From: Schistocephalus solidus
Taxonomy: Eukaryota > Platyhelminthes > Cestoda > Diphyllobothriidea > Diphyllobothriidae
Assembly (NCBI GenBank): GCA_017591395.1
Contig: WEDG01000214.1
Location: forward strand, 248,001 to 312,000
Direction of reading: 5' to 3'
Length of the DNA: 64,000 nt
Positions 41,926-54,100 of the stretch are shown here, piece after piece. The first letter of the stretch is position 1, and the number at the start of each line of letters is the position of its first letter. Made by a program: the position numbers and the translations under genes. Below the pieces are notes generated by a model that worked only from the letters and a program-made list of their open reading frames with translations, searched no databases and was not told where the DNA came from.

Positions 41926-43165
41926 CCAACCCTCCCACATCACCCTCCACACGCACGGAATCGACGGCTGTCATGTAAGTAGGAAGCGTGTAATTTGGTT
42001 TCTTTTCAGTGTGGCATTTATTGCACAAACATATGTGAAAACCAAGTAGTCAGCCGCTGCTCTGTAAAAACCTGGTGTTTTTGCTGGGGGACCGGGCCGT
42101 GTGTGGTAGGCGTGGAGGGGTTGCTTAACTAACCCTGTCAGTCACTGAGTCCGCGCTCAGCGTCAGTTGGTTGAGCGTCTCGAACAAACGACTGGCACAC
42201 TGTATTTAGATAGATAGACGAGAGAGAGGAGACAGCGCCGTATAAGCTGATTCACGCGTCGGTCACCGTCTCTCCACGCACCCTGCTGTGTGGCCCGCGG
42301 TGTACAGCGCGAGAAACGGCCGTGTTGCTGCCCCCTCAGCTGAACCCCACACCTTGCACTCAATAATCCTACACATCCCACTTGTTCACGTCACAGCGAC
42401 GAAACACAAACAAATTCCGCCGGCACTTATTTTGCCTCCTGACCTGGGGACTAGGTCAAAATTCCTCCCCTTTGTTTGGCCGGTCCGGACGCCCGCTGCG
42501 TCAACGTTCTTGTCAGTGTTTTCTTTTCACCTATCACTGCCCTATGACGATGAGTAATGCAAAACGCGCGTTTGCCGACGTTTGACCCCTTTCAACTTCG
42601 TCTTGTAGCGGCCGAAGACGTTGAGGAAGGCAGAGACCGATTAGTGTGACCCGCCTGGAGAGTTTCCAGTGGTAAATAGCTGAACAGGATCTTTAGATGT
42701 GCTGTCTCGCCTGCACAAACAATTTTAATATGAAACGAGGCAATTGTATGATAAAGGTATACTAGCGATAAAAATATTGATTGCGGTAACAAAAGTATAG
42801 GTTATAAGAAAATGTGCAGTGCTACAACGTTCTATGCTGTCTGGATAGAGGAGGGACGCCGAGATGTCGGCTAAACAACCAGTGGGGAGTGCAGTGCTGT
42901 CGGCAACTGCAGGAGAAGGTCATGAGAGTGCTGACGGGAGAGAATGAGAGTGAGTGCGCTACTGCGAGCGTTGCGGAAGGGGGTGGCTGCGGATAACATG
43001 GAGAGGGACGCCGGCATCTTCACTAACAAGCGATGCCGCCTACTCCATCCTAGATCCCGCCAAAAGGTTTTCAATACATTTCAACAATCCTGCCAGTTCT
43101 GTTGCTCGTTCGAGTCCAGCCTTGACATAAGTCGCATCCGATGCCAACGGTTGTCATTCCCACTG
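41230..43165. repeat. right arm of the large inverted repeat
   Basis: Reverse-complement partner of 37,030-38,817. Relative to the left arm it lacks about 62 bp at the CT tract (near 42,210) and carries about 220 extra bases at 42,830-43,045. By eye the aligned parts are about 95% identical, and parts such as 41,775-41,978 look identical. Both arms share the same LINE/non-LINE junction, so they derive from one duplicated block. Confidence 0.85.
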
Positions 43166-43385
43166 GTCCACGTCACAGCGTCAGTGTTTTCTTTTCACCT
43201 GTCACTGCCCCATGACGATGAGTAATGCAAAAATGCGCGTTTGCTAACTTTTGACCCATTTCCACTTTGTCTGGCTTTTACATAGGTCGCGCCCGATACC
43301 AACGGTAGTCATTCCTTGAACATTTGATCGGCAAAATGTCAATATCCATGAGTAACGCACAACGCGCGCTTACCGATTTCTTCAG
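42545..43385 (+). repeat. recurrent short motif with TGACGATGAGTAATGC
   Basis: A block of roughly 90 bp (CTTTTCACCTATCACTGCCC, TGACGATGAGTAATGC, AACGCGCGTTTGCC, TTTGACCC) ends near 42,590 and recurs ending near 43,260. A shorter degenerate version is at about 43,345-43,380 (CATGAGTAACGC). The left arm has one reverse copy at 37,395-37,450. No coding role is visible. Confidence 0.55.
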
Positions 43386-43389
43386 TGAA

Positions 43390-45279
43390 GTAAGTTGTAC
43401 TGAGTTTGTGTTAGTGTGTGGAGATGACGTGTTCGAGTGATAAACCGCTCTGAACCGCTTCCCGGAACTCACCTTTTCACTTCGATTAGTAGATGGCGTG
43501 TTAAATTAACTATTCTTCGAATTTCCCCTATCGTAGAACAGTAGTTCTGGGTTTCTCACAGACTTTCGACTATCTCATGATTTTATTTTACACCCCGACC
43601 GGCCTTCATGCGGTACTTTCTTAGTCGGATATCGTGATGACTCCGAAAGGATAGTTGCGTGGTGGAACGAAATAGGTGTCGATTCTCTGGCTTGAACTAG
43701 CCCTCCAATGGACCCAAATAGTCATAAAGAGAGCCATGTGTTGTAGGCGATCGATATATGGAACCAGGGGGTTACCTTTTCGTGCACCATGAAGTGAGTG
43801 CACGAACCGAGTCCTGGTGTTTGCACGCGTGTACTTTAGTTCTTCCGGCAATTATCCATCGCGTCATCAGCGGTTTACCGCATCGATTAGGGGGCGGATT
43901 TCACCAGGAGTTGGCAAAGAAGGAATTGCTGGCCTAGCTACCGCCTCAAATCTATTGGTAAACGCCACAATCAAGGTTGAGATATATATTTAAGGAAATT
44001 ATCTATGCTTTTAAATCTTGAGGCACACGGTGTAGTGCGCAACGGGCCTAGATGCGTAGACCGACAAATATACCGTGAGCATAACTTAAAGGCACTACAG
44101 ACTTCTAGAGGTTGAAGTGTACTGGCCCTATTTTGGGCGCCTGTCGCAACGCTGCATCTCCCGCGCGTACCAAATGGCAGTCTGGTTCCCAGCCAATCAC
44201 AGCTATACAAACGGACCAATCAACTTAAAGACCGGCTCAGGCATTATTTCGCTGTGGCGGGCCCCTTGGTGGCAATAAACGGCACAGCGGCAATTGACTA
44301 CGGATCACTGACCCAACTCGCTTCGTCACTCAGCGCTCCCCCCCCCCCATCGGAGTGGACACCGGCTAAGGAAATCGGGCCGGACTATTGATCGGCGTTA
44401 ATGTGTTGGAGTAAGGGAGTGCGCCCGCGCACAATCGGCGAGGATAACTCATAGCCATGTCAAGTGGGTTCGTGCGGCGGTCTGCTGGTTAGGTGACCCA
44501 GTCAACACGTCGCACATCCGTTTCGAGTTCATATGAGAGGGTAGTTTTGGCTCCGCATGTTTGTGCACAGTCCTGCTACCAGCAAGGGTCAGGTGCGTAT
44601 AAAGTGTTCGGGGAGGGAGCCTCGCCGACATCACGATCGCCGTTATAGAGCTTAAGCTGAGCAAAGATAGCCATTCCTCACTGACCTCACCTGCACTCAG
44701 TTGGGGGCCTACATAGCTGTAGTAGAGATCATAACGCGTCAATATTTTCTCGTGAAAACCTGAGCTGGATGAGAACTGGTACGCACCTACCCATGCAGGT
44801 GATATTGCGCTAAGTCGAAAAGGATTTTCGTTTTCAAGCACAAGCACTTTAGGCAAAAATTCTTGCGCACTGCCGGCGTTTCCTCACCCTTTGTTCAAAA
44901 CAGCGCAACCGAACGGGGCGGAAAGCAGCGCCACCTTAAAAACGAAGCTTAGTACTTGAAATACGTGGCAGCGATTGACCATTAAGCAGAGCAAAAAGGG
45001 TTTGGGATAGGTTTGTGACTACTTGAGAGCTTTGCAAATCAGTTACACAAGGCATTACGATATTAGTGATTTTGAGCCTAGACTAGTGGTTATTCCACTA
45101 GGAATTACAAAACAGCAGAGAAATAGACACCGAACAAGTCTAGCGAAAGTCTTGGAAAAAATACTGCCATCAGCGACATCCCTGAACGTGATGAAAAGAC
45201 CATGAATATAGACATTTAAATATATTTCAGAGATGTTACAAGGTTAATGAAACAGAAGAAGGCAAGATGGGGAATCATG
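43390..45279. other. no gene recognised; downstream flank of SURF1
   Basis: About 1.9 kb beyond the SURF1 stop codon. It includes a poly-C run at about 44,340-44,349. No clear poly(A) signal was found within the first few hundred bases after the SURF1 stop, and no other exon is recognised. Confidence 0.4.
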
Positions 45280-48200
45280 TCAGAAAAATAGCCAATAAAC
45301 CCACATCCCGAGAGTGACCGTGCCCATAGTAAACCTACAAGAAAAAACAACGATTAGAACGTGACAAAAAGGCACACTTAAAATCCCCTGCACATGTGCC
45401 TCCAGAAATTCAAGAAGGTAGTTTACTGAAAAAAATGGCTAAGCTGGAGGACGAGTGACTACTATCAGTTTATTTGCTATCCTCTGTTTGTATCCACAAT
45501 TGGCCCACGTTCGCACTTAGTAGAGAGCATTCCAATAACAACGCGTAGCTTTTGGTTGAGAAAAAGCAGTGGTAAAATTTGCAACTGAAGCCCGTATCCA
45601 CAGAAGAGTCGGCACGAGGATTTTAGTAAGCTAAGTTAGAGTTTGGTCAGCATGCACAACAGTGAAATCCCCTTACAGTAATAAATCTTACCCCGGTTTA
45701 TCAAATACGACAGCCAACAGGAAAAGTCAGGAAGCCAATGAGGAAAACTGGTTTTTGTTTAAGGGTGTATGGGTTACCAATTAGGGTTATAAGTTATGAA
45801 GCAGCTGTGAAATCTGCTCATAAAGGCTGCTCAACCTAAAATTTATCGTGCTTTGTCTTGTATAACCACATTCCCGAACCCGTACTATTAGTCCGATGTT
45901 AACCTAGTCACCGACAGCCTTCGGTGCAATATCCTGCATCCTTTTTAAAGGCTAGATGCCTCAAGGTCATTCGCCGTCGCAGTGAGCGACTTCAGACGCA
46001 CTGACCTTCAGCCACATGACCGAGTTCCACCCAGGTAGCCACTTACATTAAGATCGTCGCGGCTGCCCGAACGTCATTTGAACTCGCCAGCCCTCAGCCG
46101 ATGCAGCTTAGACCACCAAAAAGGCACCCCTCGGGTAATGCAACACACACCGAATGGACAACACTTGAACTTGCAAATTCCACCACTCTCATTTTCCCTC
46201 TCTCTCAGGCCTGGCTGGACGCAGTCAAGACTGGCTCCGGTTTCGCCAGTGACCATAGATGACTGAGGCAGTAACTCGGGGTTCTGTGCACAGTAAAATA
46301 CCCATTCTGGTGCCTTTTTTCTTTTCCTACAATTTGGGATTTGGCTGGATGAGTGCAGTGCTCCGCGTACAAATACTGCTTGGGCGTCACAACCTACACT
46401 CAAACCTCCAACACAGACTGTTGCCAAGGAATTACAACATCAGCAACACACTGGGGTTTAAGGTAGGCCCTGACAACAAAACCTACGCACACCGGAACCC
46501 CAACATTTAAAGTATTTCAACCGTGACTCAGTCTGACAAAGATGCGATACCGCCGATTATGAAAGATGAGTTATCAACGTTCGCCTCGTGAGATGTAGTC
46601 GTCTTGGTGGACTTAGAAGCCTACTAAATCCCGTTTGACATTCAGCTGCTATCTGTTCTCACAGAAGACTAACTTGTGTGCAGCGAATACACCGGTAACC
46701 ATTCCGGCAGGTCAGTGCAATTAGGCGAAGATTAACAGGGGGATATTCCCACTAGGCGAAGTAGTATTTGTCGTCTGGTTCGATCAGTAGGGAAGAAACA
46801 GCCGTGCTGCAGCCTGTGTGGACAGAGCTTGTTTCTAGGGCAGTTGCTGTACACAGTTTGTCTCGATGTAATTCTTCAACTGGAGCATGATGGTCGTAGG
46901 AATAGGTTGATGCTGTGCAGATCTTCTTAAAAAATAATATTTGTTTCGTCGCGATGGCGAGGTGATTACGTAAGATGAGCTTACAGTGAAGGATGCTCTC
47001 GGTGCATCTAGTTCGCTCTCTTACCACGTCTATCTAATGCATATGATGGCACCGTAAGGGTCACAGTACGAAAAAGCAATTGCAACCGGACCATCACTTC
47101 TGAGTAATGCCAGCTAGTCTGAATACTGTCAGTGTTTCGTTAGTTTGAAAGCCCGTTTGACGGTTAAGGGGAACCAAACTGGGCACTAGATCCGAACTGG
47201 AATGACATTACTTTCTTCGTGTCAAGTCGACTGGGGATGAAACTGGGCCCACTGGTTAGAGTGGTCTAGCCAATGCTCGAGGTGTGCGTAGCACGACATA
47301 AATAAAGCGCGAATAGCCACTAATCTTCCGTGACGGATGAAATACGAAGCTTCACCCGTTTGACAATACAAATGACAACGGCCCCAACTGAGAGCCACGA
47401 TCATGCCTTCCACCGAACTAGGAGGGTTGATGATGGTAGGATAGGAATTGCATGCCTTTTTGATCGGGATACAGTCATGACGTGCTGACACCCAGAAATA
47501 AGTTCGGAACGGCGCCGAGTTCCTCTCTACTAAACAATCGACGGACGCTTAATAAGTTCTTAGTAAATCATTATCCTCAGATTCGAAGTGAACAGGTTTG
47601 CATCTGGTGGGATCCGACAAGCAGACAAGTGCTGTGGAAGTACTACGTTTCCAGTTGACACAATGCATGGCACATCAGTGTTTTACAGGTTCAGGATAAA
47701 AACCACAAAGTCCAACAGATTGAAAATTTTTCATCCAGTTGTTCTGCAAGTCCAACGTCATTTATAGCAAGGACAGCAATGTCCTGAACAGCTCAAATGG
47801 TGGAGATACAAACAATGAAACACTTCAATGCCTAAAGTAAAGGGGGAAGTGGTTTTAACAGACAGTGGGTTAGTTTAGAAACTTGTCGAATTAGAATATG
47901 CAAAGAGTATTTACCAGGTAAAAATGTACTGCAAATGTTCGTTCCGAATACGTACTCGCGTTTGGCCACCCACCGGGCCACCCTTGACCGTGGAATCTGG
48001 GAAACAGAAAAAGCCCTATTAACTTCTTATTTTTTATTGGCCTTCAAAAGAAGGTAATCTTAGGAAACTAAGAGCATTAAAACGAGCAAAAGATACGCGA
48101 GGAAGCGAATGCTGGCGAGACATAACAGCTGGGAACCTTTAAAGGTATTGATAAAGGACAAGTGCAAGGAAAGACTGCCAAATCTTCCGAGCAAGACTAT

Positions 48201-51115
48201 TGGAAAACAAAGGAAATCAGTATGTAGTTAATGAAACGTTAAATCAAAGCAGCTGAAATTTTATTGGAAATACACTAAAATCAATAACAGTTTGGCATTT
48301 TTGGATCCGAATTCACACGCTGGGAAAGCTTTTGATCTGAAGCTGAGCCAGCAGTTTCTATTCGAAGAGACATATCAAGGAGCTGGAACCGAGCTAATGA
48401 TACACGATTTGTGAGATCTGATATGAATGTGTCGTACGTACTGAAATTATTCAAGTAGTGCAGCATTATGGGAAGCGAATACAAAAATGCAATAAGACAA
48501 ATCTCACCGTAATTTGCGTCGATAAACAGAGGCAAGGTATGCAAGTACTCAGACATCCGAGTGACTTCCCGACCGAAATACTGAAGTTGGGGGGCTTGAG
48601 TCAATTCACAGCAGGAGAACGGTTTAGGATCCGGCGCAAGAAGTGGCTGAAAATAAATATCAAGGAGACAAGAGTATTGTGGAAAATTTGCGCAGAAAGC
48701 GAACCTTGCAAATCATATTTTCCTGATTAATGCACGAATAATTGATAAATGCCAATTGTTAATGATATGAATAAGTACTGACACGACTGTGAAGAGGTCG
48801 GCGACCTTGGGGGATTAGAAATGGCACTGATTGTACTAAAGCCATGTCCCTACTGCTGTGGGTTCGAATCCCGCTGGGCAGTCATTGTGGCCCGACCCTC
48901 AGTCTGGAGTAGGAAATTGTTCTGTAAATCCAAAAGCTTCCAAGTCACGACCGTTTGCACGCCGCGATAGTTTAAAAACGCGTTGTTTGTTTACAATGAG
49001 TTGCGAAAGTTGCAATCGAAGGGTTCAGAAGACCAGTTGGCGGGCATACGTAGTTTTCGATAACTTCTGGCCGGACCAGTATATTTATATGAGTTGGTAC
49101 CAGTTCAAACACATAAACGCTTAATATGGGCTGAATCGACCCCCTTCTCTTTTTCACCTACCACGCCCAGTCGAATTCAGTTCGACGGATCTTTAGTTAC
49201 CCTATTTTCTTAGACTTCCGACCATCAGACTAAAACGCCACCCACGGTCAATCTGGGCAAACAGAGCTTAACGTCGGAGAGGGTCTTGAGACCCCGTCAA
49301 AAGTGTCAAGCTTAGACGGCAGGTCAGATCCTTTTCCACCGTTTACAAACTAGGAACAGGCAGATGAACAATGCCGACAAAGACAAGGGAGACTTGAATG
49401 GCTGTTTCTTGCTCATTAGCCGTCATCAGCCAGTCATATCCAACCCAAGGTGGTGCAACACTCGGGGTTCGAACCCGCGACCTGTTGAGCAGAAGTCAAA
49501 CGCTTTAACCTTTGAGTCATGGGATCGTTGTCCTGCTGGTTAAGATCGGGAATATTGACATACGTTGATGAACGCTCACCAATCGCTAAAGGAACTCACT
49601 TTCCCGTTCTGCCTTGAGACTCACTCCCGAGCCCTGTCAGCAGCCGCACAGCGGCTAGTATCTAGGCTTTTTTCAACCGTCCATCTTTATGAAAAAATTT
49701 TAAAAATACCTACCTATTCAGTGCGGGTTTTTCTACTGCTTTTAGATATTTCGTCTGAATTCAGCTCTAACTGAAGGCCCCTCCACTGGCCGTAGCAGGC
49801 GGCTAACCGAACGAGCAGGTCCCATCTTCTCAAGCTTCCTGTCAATCCGGCTAGGACAAACAACATTGATCAGTAAAATTCAGCGGGGTACCTCCATTCT
49901 CGAACAAACTATCAAGGCCAAAGGGAAAAATTAAGTGGTTGGTTGACTTGTTTGACCGAGTGACAAAGAAGGATAAATAATTCCTGCAATTGTGCATGCA
50001 ACGAAGGCTTTATTGACTCTGTCTAAACGGAACCCATAAAATTTTCACAACAGACCGCTTAATAAATGGAAGCATAACAAAGGGAGCATACAGATTTTCA
50101 AAGACTGAAGCACGTCTGGCTGCAAACTTACTTTTTCATTGTATCGTATGCATCCATTTATCTTAACAAAGCCCTCAATCTAAAAAAACAAACATGAAAA
50201 CAACGGTGAAAACCGAAGAGTTCGACAAAATAACTTAACACGAACTCAACAATTTCGGGAAAGCTGGAGAGAAGCATAGAGGAAAATCGGAAACAGAAAA
50301 TACAAATGCGAAAGTACCTACTTGACCTGTCTTTCTCACAAATGGATCGCGATTGCACGTTGGGATCCAGCCACGGTTAACCAAAATAAAAGTTCTGAAG
50401 AGAATTAAAGGGTAAGAGAAAGGAGAAAAAGGAAACAAGTTACCCTGGTCTGTCTTTAAGTTCAAAAGGTGTGACAACGAAATAACCAGTTGACGAAGGC
50501 GCGCCGAAATTGCTGAGATTGGACTGTTTGTGACCCTCTGGTGGGGGCTTCGAGCCCCATGCACTGCCGTAGCCTCCAAAGGGTATCTCATCTGTTATGA
50601 TACTCCTCGGTCCGATGAGGACCTCTCGTGAGTGGTCAAAGCGACCCTCCACGGTAACGGGCTGGAATTCGAGCAAATCGGTGCTGGATTTGGCACTCAG
50701 GAGGGAAACGGGGGTTAAAAGGGCAGAGGAATGCTAATTTACTCTTTAGGCAGGGGTATCGGAGGTGATGGCAGCAGATTGTTAACTTTTTCAAGTAGCG
50801 CCAGCTTCCACCTTCGACGCTGAATTTGCCAGTAGCCAAGACTGAAAGCGGTGAGAGGACAGATCTGAGCGCAGGGTCAGAAAGTCAATTAAGAGGTGGG
50901 CTTACCAGCAACAGAAAGTGTTTGAAACCGACCCTCTTTTCCCCGTCATCGTTGTACTCTGTGCCAAAACGGCGAGTCGGCGCGGCGATACAGCGGTTGC
51001 AGCATAGTCTCCTGCCCAAAATTGCTGGAAAAGCGGTAGTCCTCAGATGGAATGCCCTAATAAGGAGAAAGGATGCAATGCTGATAGGGTTCGTGAGGTA
51101 ATGGCTCACCCCCAT
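45280..51115 (-). CDS. SURF1: SURF1, mitochondrial cytochrome c oxidase assembly factor, eight exons
   Basis: Exons (minus strand): 51,115-50,906; 50,864-50,743; 50,695-50,444; 50,394-50,322; 50,179-50,132; 48,646-48,508; 47,996-47,915; 45,334-45,280. All junctions are GT-AG with matching phases and give 981 nt, 326 aa (human SURF1 has 300). The order is: an Arg-rich presequence (residues 20-52, no acidic residue until GTE), TM helix 1 ([19 protein letters not shown], about 64-82), [97 protein letters not shown], and TM helix 2 ending MWVYWLFF. This matches the family topology: two membrane helices with a large intermembrane-space domain, inner mitochondrial membrane. It helps assemble complex IV (COX1/heme a stage). 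No frameshift or missing motif was found. Confidence 0.95.
45965..46470 (+). repeat. dispersed repeat in SURF1 intron 7
   Basis: Second member of the family at 24,290-24,720 (CAAGGTCATTC, GACTTCAGACGCACTGACCT, GGGGTTCTGTGCACAG, CATTCTGGTGCC). It lies in the 2,580-nt last intron and contributes to its length. Confidence 0.5.
48780..49110 (+). mobile_element. tRNA-like SINE in SURF1 intron 5
   Basis: A perfect B box (GGTTCGAATCC at 48,861-48,871) sits in a tRNA-like 3' half (ACTGCTGTGGGTTCGAATCC, then CGCTGGGCAG). The A box is unclear. About 70 bases on comes the spacer of the A/B array family (TTCCAAGTCACGACCG, CGATAGTTTAAAAACGCG). From 49,030 a block (TTGGCGGGCATACGTAG, TTCGATAACTTCTGG) resembles 59,760-59,815. 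This ties the A/B units to a tRNA-derived SINE. Confidence 0.55.
49367..49665 (-). mobile_element. tRNA-derived SINE, single diverged copy in SURF1 intron 5
   Basis: Homologous to the 34.8-35.7 kb units. It has GCCGACAAAGACAAGGGAG, GCCGTCATCAGCCAGTCATA, a B box as GGGTTCGAACCCCGAG on the minus strand, an A box with one or two changes, then GATCGGGAATATTGACATA and the GAGCCCTGTCAGCAG end. It has the same orientation as SURF1 transcription. Confidence 0.75.
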
Positions 51116-51119
51116 CAGC

Positions 51120-54100
51120 TAGATAACAAAGTTCTTTCAGCCTTGGTCAACGGCAAATAAAGACATTGCTATAACGTTGGCAATTCTGGGACACTAACCA
51201 CCTGTCAATAAACAACTTCGTCTTGACAGAAACCAATAAAAGAAAATATTTGTTGAGCTGGCTGTCATACAAATGGCTCAAGCTAATAGATAGAGCTCCA
51301 CTGCGAAGTTACGCAGGGTGCGCTTAAACGGAAAAAAAGTTAGTGACGGGATTTTTATCCAGCCCACATTTAAATTCCTAGACCGATGACACAACGCTGT
51401 GCCAAGACTAGCGCATTATTCTATGGGGGGCGAATCGCTTGTTCCTTTCAGTATTGGGTAGGTGAAAATCGAGATGAACCTTGGATGTCGTAATCGAGAA
51501 TTTCAAGGAGGTTGGTACGCAAAGCTAACAGAGAAAGTGAATTGGGTTAGGGTGCGTAGGCGATTCAGGTCGCAGTAATGCTGAATTCGGCGAAATCAAG
51601 GACCCACGCAAATTTTTTTAAATTGAAATTTCTTTGACTTCCGGTTGGCATAGAACATTCTATTTGTTCAAGAAAATTTTTTGGTGAACTCCTGCAAGCG
51701 AATTATCTGTTTGAAATGCATGCGCCAAGTTCACTAAAAGGAAATAATTTTAATGTTGAGCGCTAAGACTCAACTCTGATCATAAAATCAAGAATTGTTT
51801 CAAAGCCAAGGTCAAAAACGGATACGCGGTGTCAAAATGAAGCTTTTTGACTGACCAGAAGGCATGCAGAGAAAGAACAGACAACTTTCACTAGTGAAAT
51901 GAATGAAGTAACTCGAAAATATTGCTAGAAGACATTGTACTAAATAGCAATCTACGCACAGCCTAACAAACCGAGTAAATATCGGTCCAGTGGCACCAGG
52001 GTTCCTTAGAGTTGGCATCAAATTTGCAAGGTGACTGGAAAAGGACGCGAACATCCGTTGGACAACACGTTCCTCAGGATTCCTGATCAAACAACAAAAG
52101 CCACCATATGTTTCCCCTACACAACCGTTTTACGGAGTCAAAGGCTACCGCCAATTAACTTATTCAGTATCACAATCGGCACCTGCTTGAGGCGCTAGCG
52201 AGAAGGCTCGTCGAACAAACCTCCCGAAACCCAGTTTAGGCATCTTGAAAGTCACCCTCCGCTAAAACACCTAATCCTTCGTTTGCCAATCGTTAACCCT
52301 AGTCTAAGAAAGGTCACTGATCAGCTCAGGCGGAATAAAGTCTAAAAACTCCGAGATTCAGAAGAATAAGATGTAATCATTGGTTTGAAATTTTGGACTC
52401 TTACTCAAACCCATACCTACTATAATTAACAGCTCCAGCACCCATTGCTACGGGTCATATTTGACATAATAGTTGCCACAGCCGGGTTATTAAGTGCCAT
52501 AATTTCAGCATAGTTATTGATGTTTGACGTGATAATGGCTTGACAATTTGGCTTGTTGATACTGTCACTCGAACTGTTGGTTGCCCCGGGTCTCCCGCGT
52601 CGCTAATAGCTCTGTTCAGGCGAAGTTTTAGCACTAAATATGAAGGTAAAGGTTACTGCATCTATCAGTCGACTGCGGGTTGGAGAACCGTGACACTAAC
52701 AGCTCGTGGCTCACGCGAATGTCAATTCTAGCAATAGTTTCAGCCTCATTTTTGCGTCCTACGGAATAACACTTATTCTTTGTCATAGGCTGACTGGACA
52801 CGATGATAGATATTGGCTTCTAAGGTTAAAAATAACGAACTTCTTTACGCGTACATTCAGGTTTCTTTTTAAATTTATTTTTTAGGAAAGCGCTGTTTCT
52901 TCAAAAACTTAAGTTAGCAATTAATAATAATCTACCATTTGAAATATTATTAAATTGGAGACTTTAGGTTGCTCATACACGATACGCGGTTTTGCTAAGT
53001 CTGTTTAGAAAGCATGCCAGATAGTCCAAGGTAGCTACTGGCTCAGTGCTTCAAGAACTCATTTCGCGGAAACCTAGACGTAATCACTGATGTAATTTTA
53101 GGAGTGGCATACATAAGTCAGCTTATAAACCTAAAAGAAAAGAAATATAGAACATGTTGAAGAATCTTTGAATTACTGAAACCTATTATTAAAAATAGTA
53201 CGTTTCAGCGTTTACTTCACTAAAGCTAAAGAAGAATTAGATATTTGCAAACAGATCTTAAGAAAGAAGCCTTTTTATCTTTGACAAGGAAGGACTGAAC
53301 ATAAGTACAATAAAGGAACTTAAATGGCATATATTAGTTAAGCGGTATTGAACAAGACGACATCAAGACAAGTGAGAAGTTTCTAATGGAAGGCAAGCAT
53401 GCCATGAGTGTTTCATGTTTAGCAACATTTAACCTGCAGTCATTAAATCGCGTCCCTTTGAAAAAGCACCTAATACGGTGGTACATATTTCCTTGATTTC
53501 GACGCATAATGGAACTGTTGCTTAAAGAGTTGGATAAAGAATGACATGCAAGTAACGCACTTTAAATACGACCTGCAGCGATGAATACTGCACTCCATGT
53601 GTGGCTATAACCCTTATATGCAACTGTCCTTTATAGTGGGTTCGGGTGAGAGTCCGACGCGTCAGATGAATAAACTTCGGGCTCCAGCGATCGCATTTTA
53701 TTCTTTTGAACTGTTTCCTGGAACCCACCTCATCGTTTTGATTGACACTCCGAGATTGCGGCTAACATATTTAGAGGACATTCCTCTGTCACTTTGAAGT
53801 TCGGATTCCGAATTCAGAACCCTAGAAGGGCTGCGCGTGACTCCTGTAGAGCATATCGTGTGGCGAATGCCCTATTATATAGTTTGCGTAAGAGCCTGCC
53901 AATGGGCCAACAACACGCTTTAGCCTGCAGGGGCATACCTGCCACTTAGCACCGATCGGACGGATAATAAAACTAAAGACAGGTATAAAAACGGATCGGT
54001 GAATCTGCCTGCTGTAATAAACTAACTCTTACTGTCAGGCGGAAAGGATCGATTCAGTAGGCATTTTGAACAAAGACGTGATCTGGCAGCTCTGGTCTGG

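Noticed and set aside
37400..42585. paired identical ORFs on opposite strands as a conserved gene
   Set aside because: The identity is explained by the inverted duplication. The non-LINE readings (for example 37,400-37,603 and 42,382-42,585) have low-complexity content and no motif.
47820..47870. alternative last exon of SURF1 at the AG near 47,835
   Set aside because: It would give W-H-stop and lose the second membrane helix. The exon at 45,334-45,280 restores a full hydrophobic helix in the right phase.
48800..48890. tRNA gene on the plus strand
   Set aside because: The B box is perfect, but no A box or acceptor stem is convincing and the flanks are repeat sequence inside an intron.
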